64,000 bases of DNA. Source: Litoreibacter roseus. GTDB lineage: Bacteria > Pseudomonadota > Alphaproteobacteria > Rhodobacterales > Rhodobacteraceae. The DNA is taken from positions 124,001-188,000 of the forward strand of contig NZ_BLJE01000001.1 of the NCBI RefSeq assembly GCF_009811795.1, in the 5' to 3' direction. The notes under the pieces are model-generated. The model was given only the letters and a program-made list of their open reading frames with translations. It was not told the origin of the DNA and did not search any database. Positions 32,631 to 42,929 of the stretch are shown here, piece by piece (position 1 is the first letter of the stretch; every line of letters starts with the position of its first letter). The translations under genes were made by a program, and so were the position numbers.

Positions 32631-33086
32631 ATGCGAGCTTATGATTTTGCACCTCTCTATCGCGCGACTGTCGGGTTCGACCGAGTTGCTGACCTGATGG
32701 ATCGGGTTCTCTCGAGCGACGTGAATACGTCGACATACCCACCTTACAACATCGAGAAGACCGATGACGACGCATACCGTATTTCGGTTGCTGTTGCCGG
32801 GTTTGGCGAAGAAGATCTTACAGTCGAGCAGCGCGAAAACGCTTTAATCGTGTCGGCCAAGAAAGCCGAAGGCGAAGATCAGCGTACATATCTGCACCGT
32901 GGTATCGCGACCCGTGCGTTTGAGCGTCGGTTCCATCTCGCTGACCATGTCCGGGTGACTGGTGCGACACATGCCAACGGTATGCTGAACATCGATCTGG
33001 CCCGCGAAGTCCCCGAGGCGCTGAAACCGCGCCAAATCCAGATCGACAGTAAAGCGTCTGTCGATGCCAAGGCGATTGAAGCCTAA
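32631..33086 (+). CDS. Small heat-shock protein Hsp20
   Basis: The 151-residue product is an alpha-crystallin-type holdase that binds unfolding proteins. The alpha-crystallin domain covers about residues 35-125, with NIEKTDDDAYRISVAVAGF, the RxF-type ATRAFERRFHLAD and the closing HANGMLNIDLAREVPE. The start is ATG 32631; an in-frame ATG at 32613 lies within the thermometer hairpin. It is expressed from a leader with a ROSE-like thermometer and a probable sigma-32 promoter, and ends at a strong terminator, so it is a single heat-inducible unit. Confidence 0.92.
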   Translation: MRAYDFAPLYRATVGFDRVADLMDRVLSSDVNTSTYPPYNIEKTDDDAYRISVAVAGFGEEDLTVEQRENALIVSAKKAEGEDQRTYLHRGIATRAFERRFHLADHVRVTGATHANGMLNIDLAREVPEALKPRQIQIDSKASVDAKAIEA

Positions 33087-33113
33087 GGCAGTTCCCCTCA
33101 CGACAGAGCTTTT

Positions 33114-33144
33114 GCGCGGCCTTCACGGCCGCGCTTTTCTTTTT
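33114..33144 (+). terminator. Rho-independent terminator after hsp20
   Basis: GCGCGGCC at 33114-33121 pairs perfectly with GGCCGCGC at 33127-33134 around a 5-base loop, followed by TTTTCTTTTT. It lies 28 bases after the hsp20 stop and is close to the end of the convergent minus-strand gene. Confidence 0.88.
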
Positions 33145-33153
33145 AGATCCGCC

Positions 33154-34008
33154 TCAGAACCATTGGCCGGGTTCGATAAACCCCAGTTCCAGAAGTTGAA
33201 GCGAACTCCATTCGAACTTGGTAGAATTGTCCCACCAGAAATGCGGAATACTATACATTGATCCGGGGTTGGTCAGCAGCGCCTTGGCGGTCCGAAAAGA
33301 CGCGATGGACCCCGTTATGTTGTGATGCCATTTGCAGGCATAGGTGTTGTATTCGTCGATGTTAAAGCGGTGATCGCTTGAAATCTTCAATCCCTCTTCA
33401 GCGCGGAACAAACCGATGCGGTCAATCCGCCTTTTGTCTGCCGGTATGTGGTCTTCGAAGCGCCATCTCAGCCCTCCGTAAAAATCGTATTGACGTTCGC
33501 ATGTGCCACCGGTGTCGTCACGCCGAGCCAATGCGTAGTAGCCCGCGCGGTCAAAGTGGGCGCCGTCCACGGTGACGCCATTTGGATGTGCGCCCAGATC
33601 GGAGGAATAGAGATCCAGAACACAGGTCAACATGCCGCGCCGACGCTCTTCACCATGAAACGCGACCAACTCTGACACGCTGCGCGTTTCGCAGAACGGG
33701 TAGAAGAGGTATTCGGCGTTATAGCAATAATGCAGCCACACATCCGGCGCGACGCTGATCATCCCATTTATTGCCTCAACCGCATTAGTAGCGCTATGCG
33801 AAACAAGGTGCACCGATCCGTCGTCCATCGCTGGCAGTAGGTCGGGCAGTCCACAGACGATGACATCGCTAAACCCAAGCTTCTGGCAATGGGTGACCGT
33901 CGATCGCACCTCGGCTGTATCCTCGACAAACACCATCGCGTATGGGCCCGAGGGGGATAGATGGGTGCGAGCGTCCGCCAGAAATGCCTGAAGCGATGGG
34001 TGGTGCAT
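33154..34008 (-). CDS. Conserved roseobacter protein, possible glycosyltransferase 2-like fold
   Basis: This 284-residue cytoplasmic protein starts with an alpha/beta segment, GPYAMVFVEDTAEVRSTVTH, that resembles the first strand of GT2 transferases. Aromatic-rich motifs follow: YCYNAEYLFYPFCETRSVSEL, CVLDLYSSDLGAHP, DFYGGLRWRFEDHIP and YACKWHHNITGSI. I recall close relatives in Rhodobacteraceae annotated as family 2 glycosyltransferases, but no DxD is evident. It is convergent with hsp20 and diverges from miaB. Treat the function as unproven. Confidence 0.6.
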   Translation of the reverse strand: MHHPSLQAFLADARTHLSPSGPYAMVFVEDTAEVRSTVTHCQKLGFSDVIVCGLPDLLPAMDDGSVHLVSHSATNAVEAINGMISVAPDVWLHYCYNAEYLFYPFCETRSVSELVAFHGEERRRGMLTCVLDLYSSDLGAHPNGVTVDGAHFDRAGYYALARRDDTGGTCERQYDFYGGLRWRFEDHIPADKRRIDRIGLFRAEEGLKISSDHRFNIDEYNTYACKWHHNITGSIASFRTAKALLTNPGSMYSIPHFWWDNSTKFEWSSLQLLELGFIEPGQWF

Positions 34009-34120
34009 GGCCTGTCCTGATTGATGCTTGATTTTGCAAGATCAGCGAAAGGACATTCAATTGCAACGCCGGGATGAGTGGGGTACATGCCAGCGATCAC
34101 CCTTTTCAGAGGATCGTGCC

Positions 34121-35431
34121 ATGGCTGGGCCGAAAAAGCTGTTTATCAAAACCTATGGCTGTCAGATGAATGTCTATGACAGCGAGCGGATGTCCGAAGC
34201 GTTGAGCACGCGCGGGTATGAGCAGACTGATGCTATGGATCAGGCCGACATGATCCTTCTGAACACCTGCCATATTCGCGAGAAAGCAGCGGAAAAGGTG
34301 TATTCTGAACTTGGTCGTCTGCGGCCTTTGAAGGATGGAAATCCCGATCTGAAGATAGGTGTTGCTGGCTGTGTGGCGCAAGCCGAGGGTGAGGAGATTG
34401 TGCGGAGGCAGCCTTTGGTCGATTTCGTTGTGGGGCCGCAGTCCTATGACCGCCTGCCTGCAATGCTGGATCAGTTGGATCGGGGCGAAATCGCGCTCGA
34501 AACTGAATTTCCTGTGGCCGACAAGTTCGACAAGCTGCCAGCTCGGTCCCGTCCTTCGCGCGGTCCTTCAGCTTTTTTGACAGTTCAGGAGGGATGCGAC
34601 AAATTCTGCGCGTTTTGCGTGGTGCCGTACACCCGAGGTGCGGAATTCAGTCGTCCGACAGAACGCGTTCTTGGCGAAGCCCGTGAACTTGTGGATCGGG
34701 GGGTGCGCGAAATCACCCTGCTGGGGCAGAACGTAAATGCCTACCGTGGTCATCCCGGGGGATTGTCCGGCCTGATCTGGGAGCTTTCGGAAATTGATGG
34801 CCTGGACCGCATTCGGTTCACCACCAGCCATCCGAACGATATGGACGACGCGCTGATCGATGCCCACGGGACCTGTGAAAAGCTGATGCCCTACCTGCAT
34901 CTGCCGGTACAATCCGGATCCGACCAGATCCTCAAGGCGATGAACCGAAAGCACACAGCTCAGGGCTACATTGCATTGATTCGGCGAATTCGCGCGGCGC
35001 GGCCTGATATCTTGTTATCCGGGGACTTCATTGTCGGGTTTCCGGGAGAAACCGACGAGGATTTTGAGGCGACAATGTCTCTCGTTAGAACAGTGCGGTA
35101 CGGTCAGGCGTATTCGTTCAAGTACTCCGCGCGTCCTGGGACGCCCGCCGCGGAGAAAGAGTCCGTGCCTGACGATATTTCTTCGGAGCGGTTGCAACGC
35201 CTTCAGGCCCTGCTGACCGAGCAGCAACGCGCCATTCAGGACAGCATGGTCGGTCGAGAGGTGAAAGTCCTCTTCGAAAAGACAGGTCGCCTAGAAGGTC
35301 AACTCATTGGAAAGTCGGAATACTTACATGCGGTTCATGCCGATGCACCCGCCGACAATATTGGCCAGATCCGCACCGTACGGATCGTCGAGAGCGTCCG
35401 AAACTCTCTCAAAGGGGAACTGGTGGGCTAG
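34121..35431 (+). CDS. miaB: tRNA-2-methylthio-N6-isopentenyladenosine-37 synthase
   Basis: The 436-residue radical-SAM enzyme adds a methylthio group to position 37 of tRNAs reading UNN codons. The N-terminal UPF0004 domain has the three auxiliary-cluster cysteines in [24 protein letters not shown] and [11 protein letters not shown]. The radical-SAM motif is [17 protein letters not shown]-terminal TRAM domain follows ([20 protein letters not shown]). ATG 34121 is preceded by AGAGGA at seven bases. It leads the phoH-ybeY-corC-lnt run in an order usual for alphaproteobacteria. Confidence 0.96.
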   Translation: MAGPKKLFIKTYGCQMNVYDSERMSEALSTRGYEQTDAMDQADMILLNTCHIREKAAEKVYSELGRLRPLKDGNPDLKIGVAGCVAQAEGEEIVRRQPLVDFVVGPQSYDRLPAMLDQLDRGEIALETEFPVADKFDKLPARSRPSRGPSAFLTVQEGCDKFCAFCVVPYTRGAEFSRPTERVLGEARELVDRGVREITLLGQNVNAYRGHPGGLSGLIWELSEIDGLDRIRFTTSHPNDMDDALIDAHGTCEKLMPYLHLPVQSGSDQILKAMNRKHTAQGYIALIRRIRAARPDILLSGDFIVGFPGETDEDFEATMSLVRTVRYGQAYSFKYSARPGTPAAEKESVPDDISSERLQRLQALLTEQQRAIQDSMVGREVKVLFEKTGRLEGQLIGKSEYLHAVHADAPADNIGQIRTVRIVESVRNSLKGELVG

Positions 35432-35537
35432 GTGTCCAGGTTTTTCGTCTCAATTTTATGAAGATTACTCCCTTCCAGCTTGCGTATCCGAAAGGGGCTT
35501 GGCACCATCCCCTAACACGCCAACGCAGGAGAGCGGA

Positions 35538-36548
35538 TTGACATCAAGCACCCTGACCCCACCGCAGGTGGCGGACGCAGACCACGAAGTGTTGTTGGAA
35601 TTTCCTGATAACAGGTTGCTGATTGATCTATGTGGCGAGTTTGATCGGAACCTTGCGCAGGTCGAGCAGACTCTCGGCGTGCAAATTATTCGCCGTGGAA
35701 ACCAGTTAGCTGTTATGGGCGAAGCGCGCGAAGAGGCGGGCCAGACATTAAATGCGCTCTATAACCGCTTGGAGTCAGGCCGTGAGATAGAGCCTGCCGA
35801 TATCGAAGCGGAAATCCGCATGGGCGGATCTGGTGCCGAAACCGGTGTGCGCGACGGTGATCAGATCGAGATGTTTAAGGGCGGGCAGGTCGAGATCAAA
35901 ACCCGCAAAAAGACCGTGGAGCCGCGAACACAGGCGCAGAAGGCCTACGTGACCTCGCTTTTTCAGAATGAGCTTGCGTTCGGGATCGGGCCCGCTGGTA
36001 CGGGCAAGACCTATCTGGCGGTCGCGGTTGGCGTCTCGATGTTTCTGACAGGGCAGGTTGATCGGATCATTTTAAGTCGCCCGGCTGTCGAAGCCGGGGA
36101 GCGGTTGGGATTTTTGCCCGGCGATATGAAAGACAAAGTCGATCCCTATATGCAGCCGCTCTATGATGCGTTGAACGACTTTTTGCCGAGCAAGCAGGTC
36201 GCCAAGCTCATCGAGGACAAGAAGATCGAAATTGCCCCTCTGGCCTTCATGCGTGGTCGGACGTTATCCAACGCCTTCGTCGTTCTTGATGAGGCACAAA
36301 ACGCGACCACGATGCAGATGAAAATGTTCCTTACGCGGTTGGGCGAGGGATCTCGCATGGTGATCACAGGCGATCGCAGTCAGGTGGATTTGCCACGCGG
36401 CGTGAAATCCGGTCTGCGCGATGCCGAAGATTTGCTCAACAACGTCAAAGGCGTCAGCTTCAACTATTTCACGTCGAAGGACGTGGTGCGACATCCGCTG
36501 GTGGCGCGCATCATTGAGGCCTACGACAAGGCTGATGCGGCGAAATAG
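35538..36548 (+). CDS. phoH: PhoH-family ATPase
   Basis: The 336-residue product has a central P-loop ATPase: GIGPAGTGKTYLAVAVGVSM, the RPAVEAGERLGFLPGD segment and FVVLDEAQNATTMQMKMFL. The N-terminal part has a KH-like fold. PhoH/YbeZ proteins associate with YbeY in ribosomal RNA processing. I chose a TTG start at 35538 (MTSSTLTPPQ) because AGGAG lies six bases upstream and the in-frame region before it overlaps miaB. It is 38 bases upstream of ybeY. Confidence 0.92.
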   Translation: MTSSTLTPPQVADADHEVLLEFPDNRLLIDLCGEFDRNLAQVEQTLGVQIIRRGNQLAVMGEAREEAGQTLNALYNRLESGREIEPADIEAEIRMGGSGAETGVRDGDQIEMFKGGQVEIKTRKKTVEPRTQAQKAYVTSLFQNELAFGIGPAGTGKTYLAVAVGVSMFLTGQVDRIILSRPAVEAGERLGFLPGDMKDKVDPYMQPLYDALNDFLPSKQVAKLIEDKKIEIAPLAFMRGRTLSNAFVVLDEAQNATTMQMKMFLTRLGEGSRMVITGDRSQVDLPRGVKSGLRDAEDLLNNVKGVSFNYFTSKDVVRHPLVARIIEAYDKADAAK

Positions 36549-36586
36549 GAATCCGGACCAATTGCGCTTTTCCGCCGGATGTTCAG

Positions 36587-37093
36587 ATGTCTGACGCAAA
36601 AAACAATAACGGATTGGATATCCTTGTAGAGGACGCGCGTTGGCAGGACGCTGAGATCACTCGGATTGCTGGTCGTGCAGCCGCCGCAACAATTCAGTAT
36701 TTGAAATTGAAAACTCCAGAGATCAGTCTTCTTGCCTGTGATGACGACCGGATCGCCCTTCTGAACGCCGAGTTTCGAGGAAAAGCCGTTCCGACAAATG
36801 TTTTGTCGTGGCCCTCTGTTGACAGGGCTGCTGATGTGGACGGCGCTATGCCGGATCTAACCTTCGATGAGGCCGAAGAGCTTGGTGACATCGCGATAGC
36901 CTATGACATCTGCCATGACGAGGCGGCCGCATTAAAACGCTCCTTCGATGATCATGCGACGCACTTGATTGTCCACGGCATTCTGCATCTGTTGGGTTTC
37001 GACCACATTCGTGATCAAGATGCTGCCCTTATGGAAGGGCTGGAGACACGCATACTTGCAAAATTGGGTATCTGTGATCCATATATTGTTTAA
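36587..37093 (+). CDS. ybeY: Endoribonuclease YbeY (rRNA maturation factor)
   Basis: The 168 residues match YbeY, a zinc-dependent RNase that matures the 3' end of 16S rRNA and takes part in ribosome quality control. The zinc-binding signature HLIVHGILHLLGFDHI (H-x3-H-x5-H) is intact near residue 130. The conserved FRGKAVPTNVLSWPS is present near residue 65. The context phoH-ybeY-corC is the standard one. Confidence 0.95.
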   Translation: MSDAKNNNGLDILVEDARWQDAEITRIAGRAAAATIQYLKLKTPEISLLACDDDRIALLNAEFRGKAVPTNVLSWPSVDRAADVDGAMPDLTFDEAEELGDIAIAYDICHDEAAALKRSFDDHATHLIVHGILHLLGFDHIRDQDAALMEGLETRILAKLGICDPYIV

Positions 37094-37126
37094 GGCCTAT
37101 CCCGGCCTGGATTTGGAAAAGGACCG

Positions 37127-38020
37127 ATGGGCGAAGAGAACGACGGCTCGTCTATTGCCGCGCAAAGCGCGCAAGACAAGAAATCACCGGACACTCAGGC
37201 CCCAGACGGCGTGTTCAAACGACTTTTGGCAACCCTGATGGGTACGACTTCTGAGGCGCGGAAAGGCGCGTCCGATGACGTAAACGGTGTCGCGGTGCCG
37301 AAGAAAATAGGCCTCGGCAATCTCGACGTGAAGCGGGTCGAGGATGTCGCAACCCCCCGCGCCGAGATCATTTCAGTCCCCGTAACGATCGAGTTGGACG
37401 AACTTGTGAAGGTATTTCGGGAAAGTGGCCTGACCCGTTTGCCACTTTTTGAGGAAACTCTCGATACGCCGGTCGGTATGATCCATCTAAAAGACTTGTC
37501 CTTGAAACATGGATTCAACGGGCAAAAGAGTGATTTCACCTTGCGCGACATGGCACGGCCGGTGCTGTTCGTTCCGCCCTCTATGCCCATAGGGGTTCTG
37601 TTACAGAAAATGCAGTCCGAACGGACTCATATGGCGCTGGTCATCGATGAGTATGGTGGCGTTGACGGGCTTGTTACGATCGAGGATCTGATTGAGCAGG
37701 TTCTTGGCGAGATTGAAGATGAGCATGACGTCGATGAGGACGCGCTATGGCTGCAGGAGCGGGCCGGAAGTTATCTTGTTCAGGCTCGCGCGCCACTTGC
37801 TGACTTCGAAGAGCAAAGCGGCATACGGCTGTCTGACGACGAAATGGACGAAGAGGTAGACACGCTTGGCGGTTTGGTTTTCATGCTTTCCGGTCGCGTT
37901 CCTACGCGGGGCGAGGTTGTAAAGCATCCTTCGGGCGCCGAGTTTGAGATCGTCGACGCCGACCCTCGCCGCATCAAGCGGTTGCGGGTGCTATTGCCGT
38001 CAGAGGGTGGGCGCACATAG
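37127..38020 (+). CDS. CorC/HlyC-family CBS-domain protein
   Basis: The 297-residue protein has two CBS domains, with RVEDVATPRAEIISVPVTIE and later PSMPIGVLLQKMQSERTHMA. It ends in a CorC_HlyC transporter-associated domain (GDEVDTLGG-type segment here as EEVDTLGGLVFMLSGRVP). It lacks the membrane DUF21 domain, so it is the soluble CorC-type form linked to magnesium and cobalt efflux or tolerance. The start at ATG 37127 is only 3 bases after GGA, a tight spacing. It is 2 bases upstream of lnt and likely cotranscribed with ybeY. Confidence 0.88.
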   Translation: MGEENDGSSIAAQSAQDKKSPDTQAPDGVFKRLLATLMGTTSEARKGASDDVNGVAVPKKIGLGNLDVKRVEDVATPRAEIISVPVTIELDELVKVFRESGLTRLPLFEETLDTPVGMIHLKDLSLKHGFNGQKSDFTLRDMARPVLFVPPSMPIGVLLQKMQSERTHMALVIDEYGGVDGLVTIEDLIEQVLGEIEDEHDVDEDALWLQERAGSYLVQARAPLADFEEQSGIRLSDDEMDEEVDTLGGLVFMLSGRVPTRGEVVKHPSGAEFEIVDADPRRIKRLRVLLPSEGGRT

Positions 38021-38022
38021 GA

Positions 38023-39513
38023 ATGCCCGGTTTCGACGCGGCCTTCTCGCCGGATAAGGCTCGATCTTGGCGTGTTTCACTTATTTCTCTCGCTCTTGGG
38101 GTATGTGCTGCACTGGGCCAAGCCCCCTGGTCGCTTTGGTGGATCAGTCTGCCAGCCTTCTTAGGCGCGTTTCTTCTTTACAAACGGACCTTTGATGCGG
38201 GCCAGGCGGCGTGGCGAGGCTGGCTGTTTGGCGTCGGGTATTTTGGGTTGGCGCTGTTTTGGATCGTGGAACCGTTCTTGGTAGACATCGCACGGCACGG
38301 ATGGATGGCGCCCTTCGCGCTGATATTTCTAAGCGGCGGCTTGGCATTGCTATGGGCAGCCACTTGGGCCGTTTCCCGAAGGATCGGCGGCGTCGGCGTG
38401 CTCGTTATCATTTGGGTGGCCGTCGAAATGCTCCGGTCCGTACTCTTCACCGGCTTTCCGTGGGCTACAATCGGTCATATCTGGATCGGGACGCCGGTGA
38501 TGCAGATGGCGGCTTTTGGTGGGGCGCCGCTTTTGAGCTTGATCGCACTGGGTATTGTGGGCGCGTTATTTCTGCCTCGCCGAACGGTTGCCATCGGCAT
38601 CGCCGCGACGATTTTCACCACAACTTGGACAATTGGATTAGTCATCCTCATCTCTCAGCAACCTACGAAGATGGAAAAGACGGTCCGTCTTGTTCAACCG
38701 AACGCCGCGCAGCATCTGAAATGGAAGTCCGAGATGATTCCGGTGTTCTTTCAGAGGCAGCTTTCGATGACGTCCCTGAAAGGCGATCCCGATGCCATCA
38801 TATGGCCGGAAACGTCTATCGCCTATCGACTAGATCGCGCCGAACCCGCATTGTCTTTGATGGCCGAGGCCGCTGCTGGCACGCCTCTTGTCTTCGGTGC
38901 GAACGCTTTCGTGGACGGTGCATATCGAAATACGCTCGTCGTGATGGATGAAACAGGTTCCTTGTCAGAACGGTACGACAAGCATCATCTCGTTCCTTTT
39001 GGTGAGTACGTCCCCTTTGGAGATCTGCTTGGCCAGCTTGGCATCGCCGGGCTTGCAGCACGAGATGGGGGTGGATTCGCACCCGGGCCTGGTCCGCAAT
39101 TGGTTGAGATACCGGGACTTGGCAAAGCCCTGCCTTTAATTTGCTACGAGCTGATCTTTCCTCGAAATCTCCGCAACGTTCCGCGTGCTGACTACATTTT
39201 GCAAATCACGAACGACGCTTGGTTCGGAGAAATCTCCGGCCCGTATCAGCATTTGGCTCAGGCCATGTTACGGGCAGTTGAGCAGGGTCTGCCATTGATC
39301 CGAGCGGCCAACACTGGTGTGTCGGCCGTCATCGATCCCGTGGGCCGGGTCATTGCCAATACGCCATTGAACCGGGAGGGGTATCTTGATGCCGATCTGC
39401 CAAATCCCAATCCTGTGACATTCTACTCAGAATGGGGTGACTGGCCGATGCGGATTGTGTTGCTGATTTCGCTCTGCGGCGTTCTCGTCACACGAATACG
39501 TGCACATGATTGA
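38023..39513 (+). CDS. lnt: Apolipoprotein N-acyltransferase
   Basis: This 496-residue inner-membrane enzyme adds the third acyl chain to lipoproteins. About seven N-terminal membrane helices are followed by a nitrilase-like domain with the catalytic triad: Glu in IIWPETSIAYRL, Lys in ERYDKHHLVPFGEYVPF, and Cys in LPLICYELIFPR. The conserved ITNDAWFGEISGPYQHLAQA also occurs. It follows corC by 2 bases. Its product would mature the OmpA-type lipoprotein at 26.8 kb among others. Confidence 0.95.
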   Translation: MPGFDAAFSPDKARSWRVSLISLALGVCAALGQAPWSLWWISLPAFLGAFLLYKRTFDAGQAAWRGWLFGVGYFGLALFWIVEPFLVDIARHGWMAPFALIFLSGGLALLWAATWAVSRRIGGVGVLVIIWVAVEMLRSVLFTGFPWATIGHIWIGTPVMQMAAFGGAPLLSLIALGIVGALFLPRRTVAIGIAATIFTTTWTIGLVILISQQPTKMEKTVRLVQPNAAQHLKWKSEMIPVFFQRQLSMTSLKGDPDAIIWPETSIAYRLDRAEPALSLMAEAAAGTPLVFGANAFVDGAYRNTLVVMDETGSLSERYDKHHLVPFGEYVPFGDLLGQLGIAGLAARDGGGFAPGPGPQLVEIPGLGKALPLICYELIFPRNLRNVPRADYILQITNDAWFGEISGPYQHLAQAMLRAVEQGLPLIRAANTGVSAVIDPVGRVIANTPLNREGYLDADLPNPNPVTFYSEWGDWPMRIVLLISLCGVLVTRIRAHD

Positions 39514-39550
39514 CGTTGAACCGGTCTGCCTGTAGGCCGCTCTGACATTA

Positions 39551-39599
39551 TCGTCACAACGGCTTCCTGGCGTGACGATCAACTTTTCCAACGGAGCAC
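39551..39599 (+). ncRNA. SAM/SAH riboswitch upstream of metK
   Basis: TCGTCAC (39551-39557) pairs with GTGACGA (39572-39578) as the P1 stem. The loop carries ACAACGGCTTCCTGGC, which matches the conserved core of the SAM/SAH riboswitch class that I know from Rhodobacterales metK leaders. GCTTCC in the loop can pair with GGAGC at 39593-39597 to make the pseudoknot that closes over the Shine-Dalgarno sequence. Binding of SAM or SAH would thus hide the metK ribosome site. Confidence 0.88.
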
Positions 39600-39604
39600 T
39601 CCCC

Positions 39605-40786
39605 ATGCCACGTAGCGACTATCTATTTACCTCGGAATCCGTGTCCGAGGGTCATCCCGATAAAGTGTGTGACAGGATCTCGGATGCGGTCCTCGATGCG
39701 TTTCTTTCCGAAGAGCCCGAAGCGCGGGTCGCTGCAGAGACCTTTGCCACCACTAACCGGGTCGTCATCGGTGGCGAGGTTGGGTTATCCGATCAGAATA
39801 AGCTCAGTGAGTACATGGGGCGGATCGATGAGATCGCTCGCGCGTGCATCCGCGATATTGGATACGAGCAGGACAAATTTCATTGGAAGACGGTCGAGAT
39901 CACCAATCTTCTGCATGAGCAGTCCGCGCACATTGCTCAAGGCGTTGATGCGTCGAATGAGAAAGATGAGGGCGCCGGCGATCAGGGTATCATGTTCGGT
40001 TACGCAGTTGATGAGACGCCGGAACTTATGCCTGCTCCAATTCACTACGCCCATGCTATTCTGCGGCGGCTGGCAGAGGTCCGGAAGAGCGGTAAGGAAC
40101 CGACACTCGGGCCGGATGCCAAATCTCAGCTGACTGTTCGGTATGAGAACGGGCAGCCCGTTGGTATAGGTTCTGTCGTCCTGTCGACCCAGCATCTGGA
40201 CGAGAAGATGACGTCAGCTGATGTTCGGAGCCTCGTTGAGCCGTATATTCGGGAGGTCTTGCCTGAGGGGTGGTTGAACGCGGATACCACTTGGTGGGTC
40301 AATCCAACCGGTAAGTTTGTCATTGGTGGTCCAGATGGGGACGCCGGTCTGACTGGACGTAAGATCATTGTCGACACGTATGGTGGTGCGGCACCCCATG
40401 GTGGCGGCGCGTTCTCGGGGAAAGACCCGACCAAAGTGGACCGCTCTGCGGCCTATGCTGCGCGCTACCTTGCGAAAAACGTGGTGGCAGCCGGATTGGC
40501 GCGCCGTTGTACCATTCAGCTCAGCTATGCGATCGGGGTCGCCGAGCCGCTTTCCATCTACTGCGACACTCACGGCACAGGGACCGTGGCGGATGATACC
40601 ATCGAACGGGTGATCCCACAGCTGATGGACCTGACACCACGCGGAATTCGCGAGCATCTGGATCTTAATAAACCAATTTATCAGCGGACGGCGGCCTATG
40701 GGCATTTCGGTCGAGCGCCTGACGAGGACGGTGGTTTCGGTTGGGAACGCAGGGATCTGGTAGACGCGCTAACCGCAGCGGTCTGA
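39605..40786 (+). CDS. metK: S-adenosylmethionine synthase
   Basis: The 393-residue product makes S-adenosylmethionine from methionine and ATP. The hallmark segments are [20 protein letters not shown] at the start, [19 protein letters not shown], and [20 protein letters not shown] chose ATG 39605 because the earlier in-frame start lies within the riboswitch, and GGAG lies eight bases upstream of ATG 39605. The riboswitch pseudoknot covers this GGAG, so translation should fall as SAM rises. It is 8 bases upstream of trmB, another SAM user. Confidence 0.97.
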   Translation: MPRSDYLFTSESVSEGHPDKVCDRISDAVLDAFLSEEPEARVAAETFATTNRVVIGGEVGLSDQNKLSEYMGRIDEIARACIRDIGYEQDKFHWKTVEITNLLHEQSAHIAQGVDASNEKDEGAGDQGIMFGYAVDETPELMPAPIHYAHAILRRLAEVRKSGKEPTLGPDAKSQLTVRYENGQPVGIGSVVLSTQHLDEKMTSADVRSLVEPYIREVLPEGWLNADTTWWVNPTGKFVIGGPDGDAGLTGRKIIVDTYGGAAPHGGGAFSGKDPTKVDRSAAYAARYLAKNVVAAGLARRCTIQLSYAIGVAEPLSIYCDTHGTGTVADDTIERVIPQLMDLTPRGIREHLDLNKPIYQRTAAYGHFGRAPDEDGGFGWERRDLVDALTAAV

Positions 40787-40794
40787 TTGGACCT

Positions 40795-41514
40795 ATGACC
40801 GAGAAGCATCCAACCGGTGCACCGTGGCGTAATTTCTACGGACGGATGAAGGGGAAAACGCTTCATTCCGCGCAAGTGAGGTATCTCGAAGAAGACCTCG
40901 AAGCGCTGTCTCCGGGACCCGTTACGTGGGAAGACAACCCTGATCGCACGCCATTGGACATGACAGCCCGGTTCGGGGGTCATCCGGTTTGGCTCGAAAT
41001 CGGGTTCGGAAGTGGCGAGCATCTGGTTCATCAAGCGGCTGCCAACCCTGAGGTTCGCTTTATTGGGTGCGAGCCGTTCATCAACGGTGTCGCGACCCTT
41101 TTGGGTAAGATCCGGCGCGCTGGTGTCAGCAATATCTCGGTACATCCGGGGGATGCACGCGACCTTTTTGATGTGCTGCCGTCTGGCTCGATCAGCAAAG
41201 CCTACCTGCTATATCCCGATCCGTGGCCAAAGGCGCGTCACCACCGCAGGCGGTTTGTGACACCAGAACATCTTGAGCCACTGGTTCATGCCATGAAACC
41301 GGGATCGGAGTTCCGTGTGGCGACAGATATCCCTGACTACGTGCGTCAGACCCTTCAAGAGGTACCTCGAGCTGGGTTTGAATGGCAGGCGGAAAGTCCA
41401 AAGGACTGGCGGGACCCATGGGGGGACTGGCTCTCAACACGTTATGAACAAAAGGCTTTGCGCGAAGGTCGTCGGCCGCATTATCTGACATTCAGGACGC
41501 ATTTGGCTGGCTAG
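40795..41514 (+). CDS. trmB: tRNA (guanine-N7)-methyltransferase
   Basis: The 239-residue SAM-dependent enzyme methylates G46 of tRNA. It has the SAM-binding [20 protein letters not shown], then [18 protein letters not shown], and [19 protein letters not shown], the characteristic TrmB motif. ATG 40795 (MTEKHPTG) is taken as start, as the family starts here, though no strong ribosome site is visible. It is 8 bases downstream of metK, so it may be translated from the same riboswitch-controlled message. Confidence 0.94.
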   Translation: MTEKHPTGAPWRNFYGRMKGKTLHSAQVRYLEEDLEALSPGPVTWEDNPDRTPLDMTARFGGHPVWLEIGFGSGEHLVHQAAANPEVRFIGCEPFINGVATLLGKIRRAGVSNISVHPGDARDLFDVLPSGSISKAYLLYPDPWPKARHHRRRFVTPEHLEPLVHAMKPGSEFRVATDIPDYVRQTLQEVPRAGFEWQAESPKDWRDPWGDWLSTRYEQKALREGRRPHYLTFRTHLAG

Positions 41515-41579
41515 CCGCGATGGACCTCGGGTTTGGGTTGGGCTATCCCGAACGGCGACACATCGAAAGAAAGAGCCCC

Positions 41580-42929
41580 ATGTCCAGCCACGGCACCCCC
41601 ATTCCTATGAGCTCGCACAAATCCGGACCCCTCACGGGCGTGGCGAATGTACCGGGTGACAAATCGATCAGCCACCGCAGCCTTATTTTTGGCGCGATGG
41701 CTGTTGGCGAGACCCAGATTACTGGCCTGCTGGAGGGCGAGGATGTCTTGGACACCGCAAAGGCCATGCGGCAGTTCGGCGCCGAGGTGACCGATCTCGG
41801 CTCGGGGGAGTGGTCCGTACATGGTGTCGGTGTCGGCGGTTTCGCAGAACCCGATCAGGTCATTGATTGCGGTAATTCTGGCACCGGAGTTCGCCTGATT
41901 ATGGGGGCGATGGCCACCTCGCCGATTGCAGCGACATTCACCGGCGACGCCTCCCTCAACAAGCGACCCATGGGACGGGTTACGGATCCTCTTGCCCTCT
42001 TTGGTTGTCAGACATACGGGCGCAGCGGTGGGCGCTTACCACTCACGCTGATCGGCGCCGCTGAGCCTGTTCCGACGCGCTACACCGTTCCCATGCCATC
42101 TGCGCAGGTGAAGTCAGCCGTCCTTCTGGCTGGCCTCAATACACCTGGTGAAACAGTGGTCATCGAACAAGAGGCGACGCGGGATCACACGGAGCGTATG
42201 CTGACAGGCTTTGGCGCATCGATTAAAACGGAAGAGACAAAAGAGGGGCGCGTTATCACGCTGCAGGGTCTGCCAGAGTTGGTGCCCCAAACCATCACGG
42301 TGCCACGCGATCCAAGCTCTGCTGCGTTTCCCGTTGCTGTTGGTTTGATCGTCGATGGGTCAGACGTGCTGGTGCCGGGGATCGGACTGAACCCGACCCG
42401 TTCGGGGCTGTTCACGACCCTACGCGAAATGGGCGCTGATCTCACTTATGAGAATGAGCGCATCGAAGGGGGAGAGCCTGTTGCGGACCTGCGGGCGCGG
42501 TTCTCGACCCTGAAAGGGATTGAGGTTCCGCCGGAACGGGCGGCCTCCATGATCGACGAATATCCAATCCTGTCGGTGGTCGCGTCCTTTGCAGAAGGTA
42601 AAACCATAATGCGCGGTGTAAAAGAACTTCGGGTCAAGGAGAGTGACCGCATTGACGCGATGGCACGTGGTCTTGAGGCCTGCGGTGTTGAGGTCGAAGA
42701 GGACGAAGACACGATGATTGTCCACGGGATGGGGCCGGGTGGCGTTCCCGGCGGCGGAACCTGTGCCACGCATCTCGACCACCGCATCGCGATGTCCTTT
42801 ATATGTTTGGGATTAGCGTGCAAGAACCCTGTGAAGATTGACGACGGTGGCCCGATTGCCACGTCTTTCCCCATATTTGAAAAGCTTATGAAAGACCTTG
42901 GCGCCACCATTCTGCGCGCGAATTCATGA
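41580..42929 (+). CDS. aroA: 3-phosphoshikimate 1-carboxyvinyltransferase (EPSP synthase), class II type
   Basis: The 449-residue product joins shikimate 3-phosphate and phosphoenolpyruvate in aromatic amino-acid synthesis. It has [48 protein letters not shown] and [20 protein letters not shown] and the [10 protein letters not shown] pattern are those of class II enzymes such as the Agrobacterium CP4 form. At the PEP-site loop this protein reads GNSGTGVR, so it has Gly where CP4 has Ala. The start is ATG 41580; the frame extends 20 codons upstream without homology. It overlaps the next gene by 4 bases. Confidence 0.95.
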   Translation: MSSHGTPIPMSSHKSGPLTGVANVPGDKSISHRSLIFGAMAVGETQITGLLEGEDVLDTAKAMRQFGAEVTDLGSGEWSVHGVGVGGFAEPDQVIDCGNSGTGVRLIMGAMATSPIAATFTGDASLNKRPMGRVTDPLALFGCQTYGRSGGRLPLTLIGAAEPVPTRYTVPMPSAQVKSAVLLAGLNTPGETVVIEQEATRDHTERMLTGFGASIKTEETKEGRVITLQGLPELVPQTITVPRDPSSAAFPVAVGLIVDGSDVLVPGIGLNPTRSGLFTTLREMGADLTYENERIEGGEPVADLRARFSTLKGIEVPPERAASMIDEYPILSVVASFAEGKTIMRGVKELRVKESDRIDAMARGLEACGVEVEEDEDTMIVHGMGPGGVPGGGTCATHLDHRIAMSFICLGLACKNPVKIDDGGPIATSFPIFEKLMKDLGATILRANS

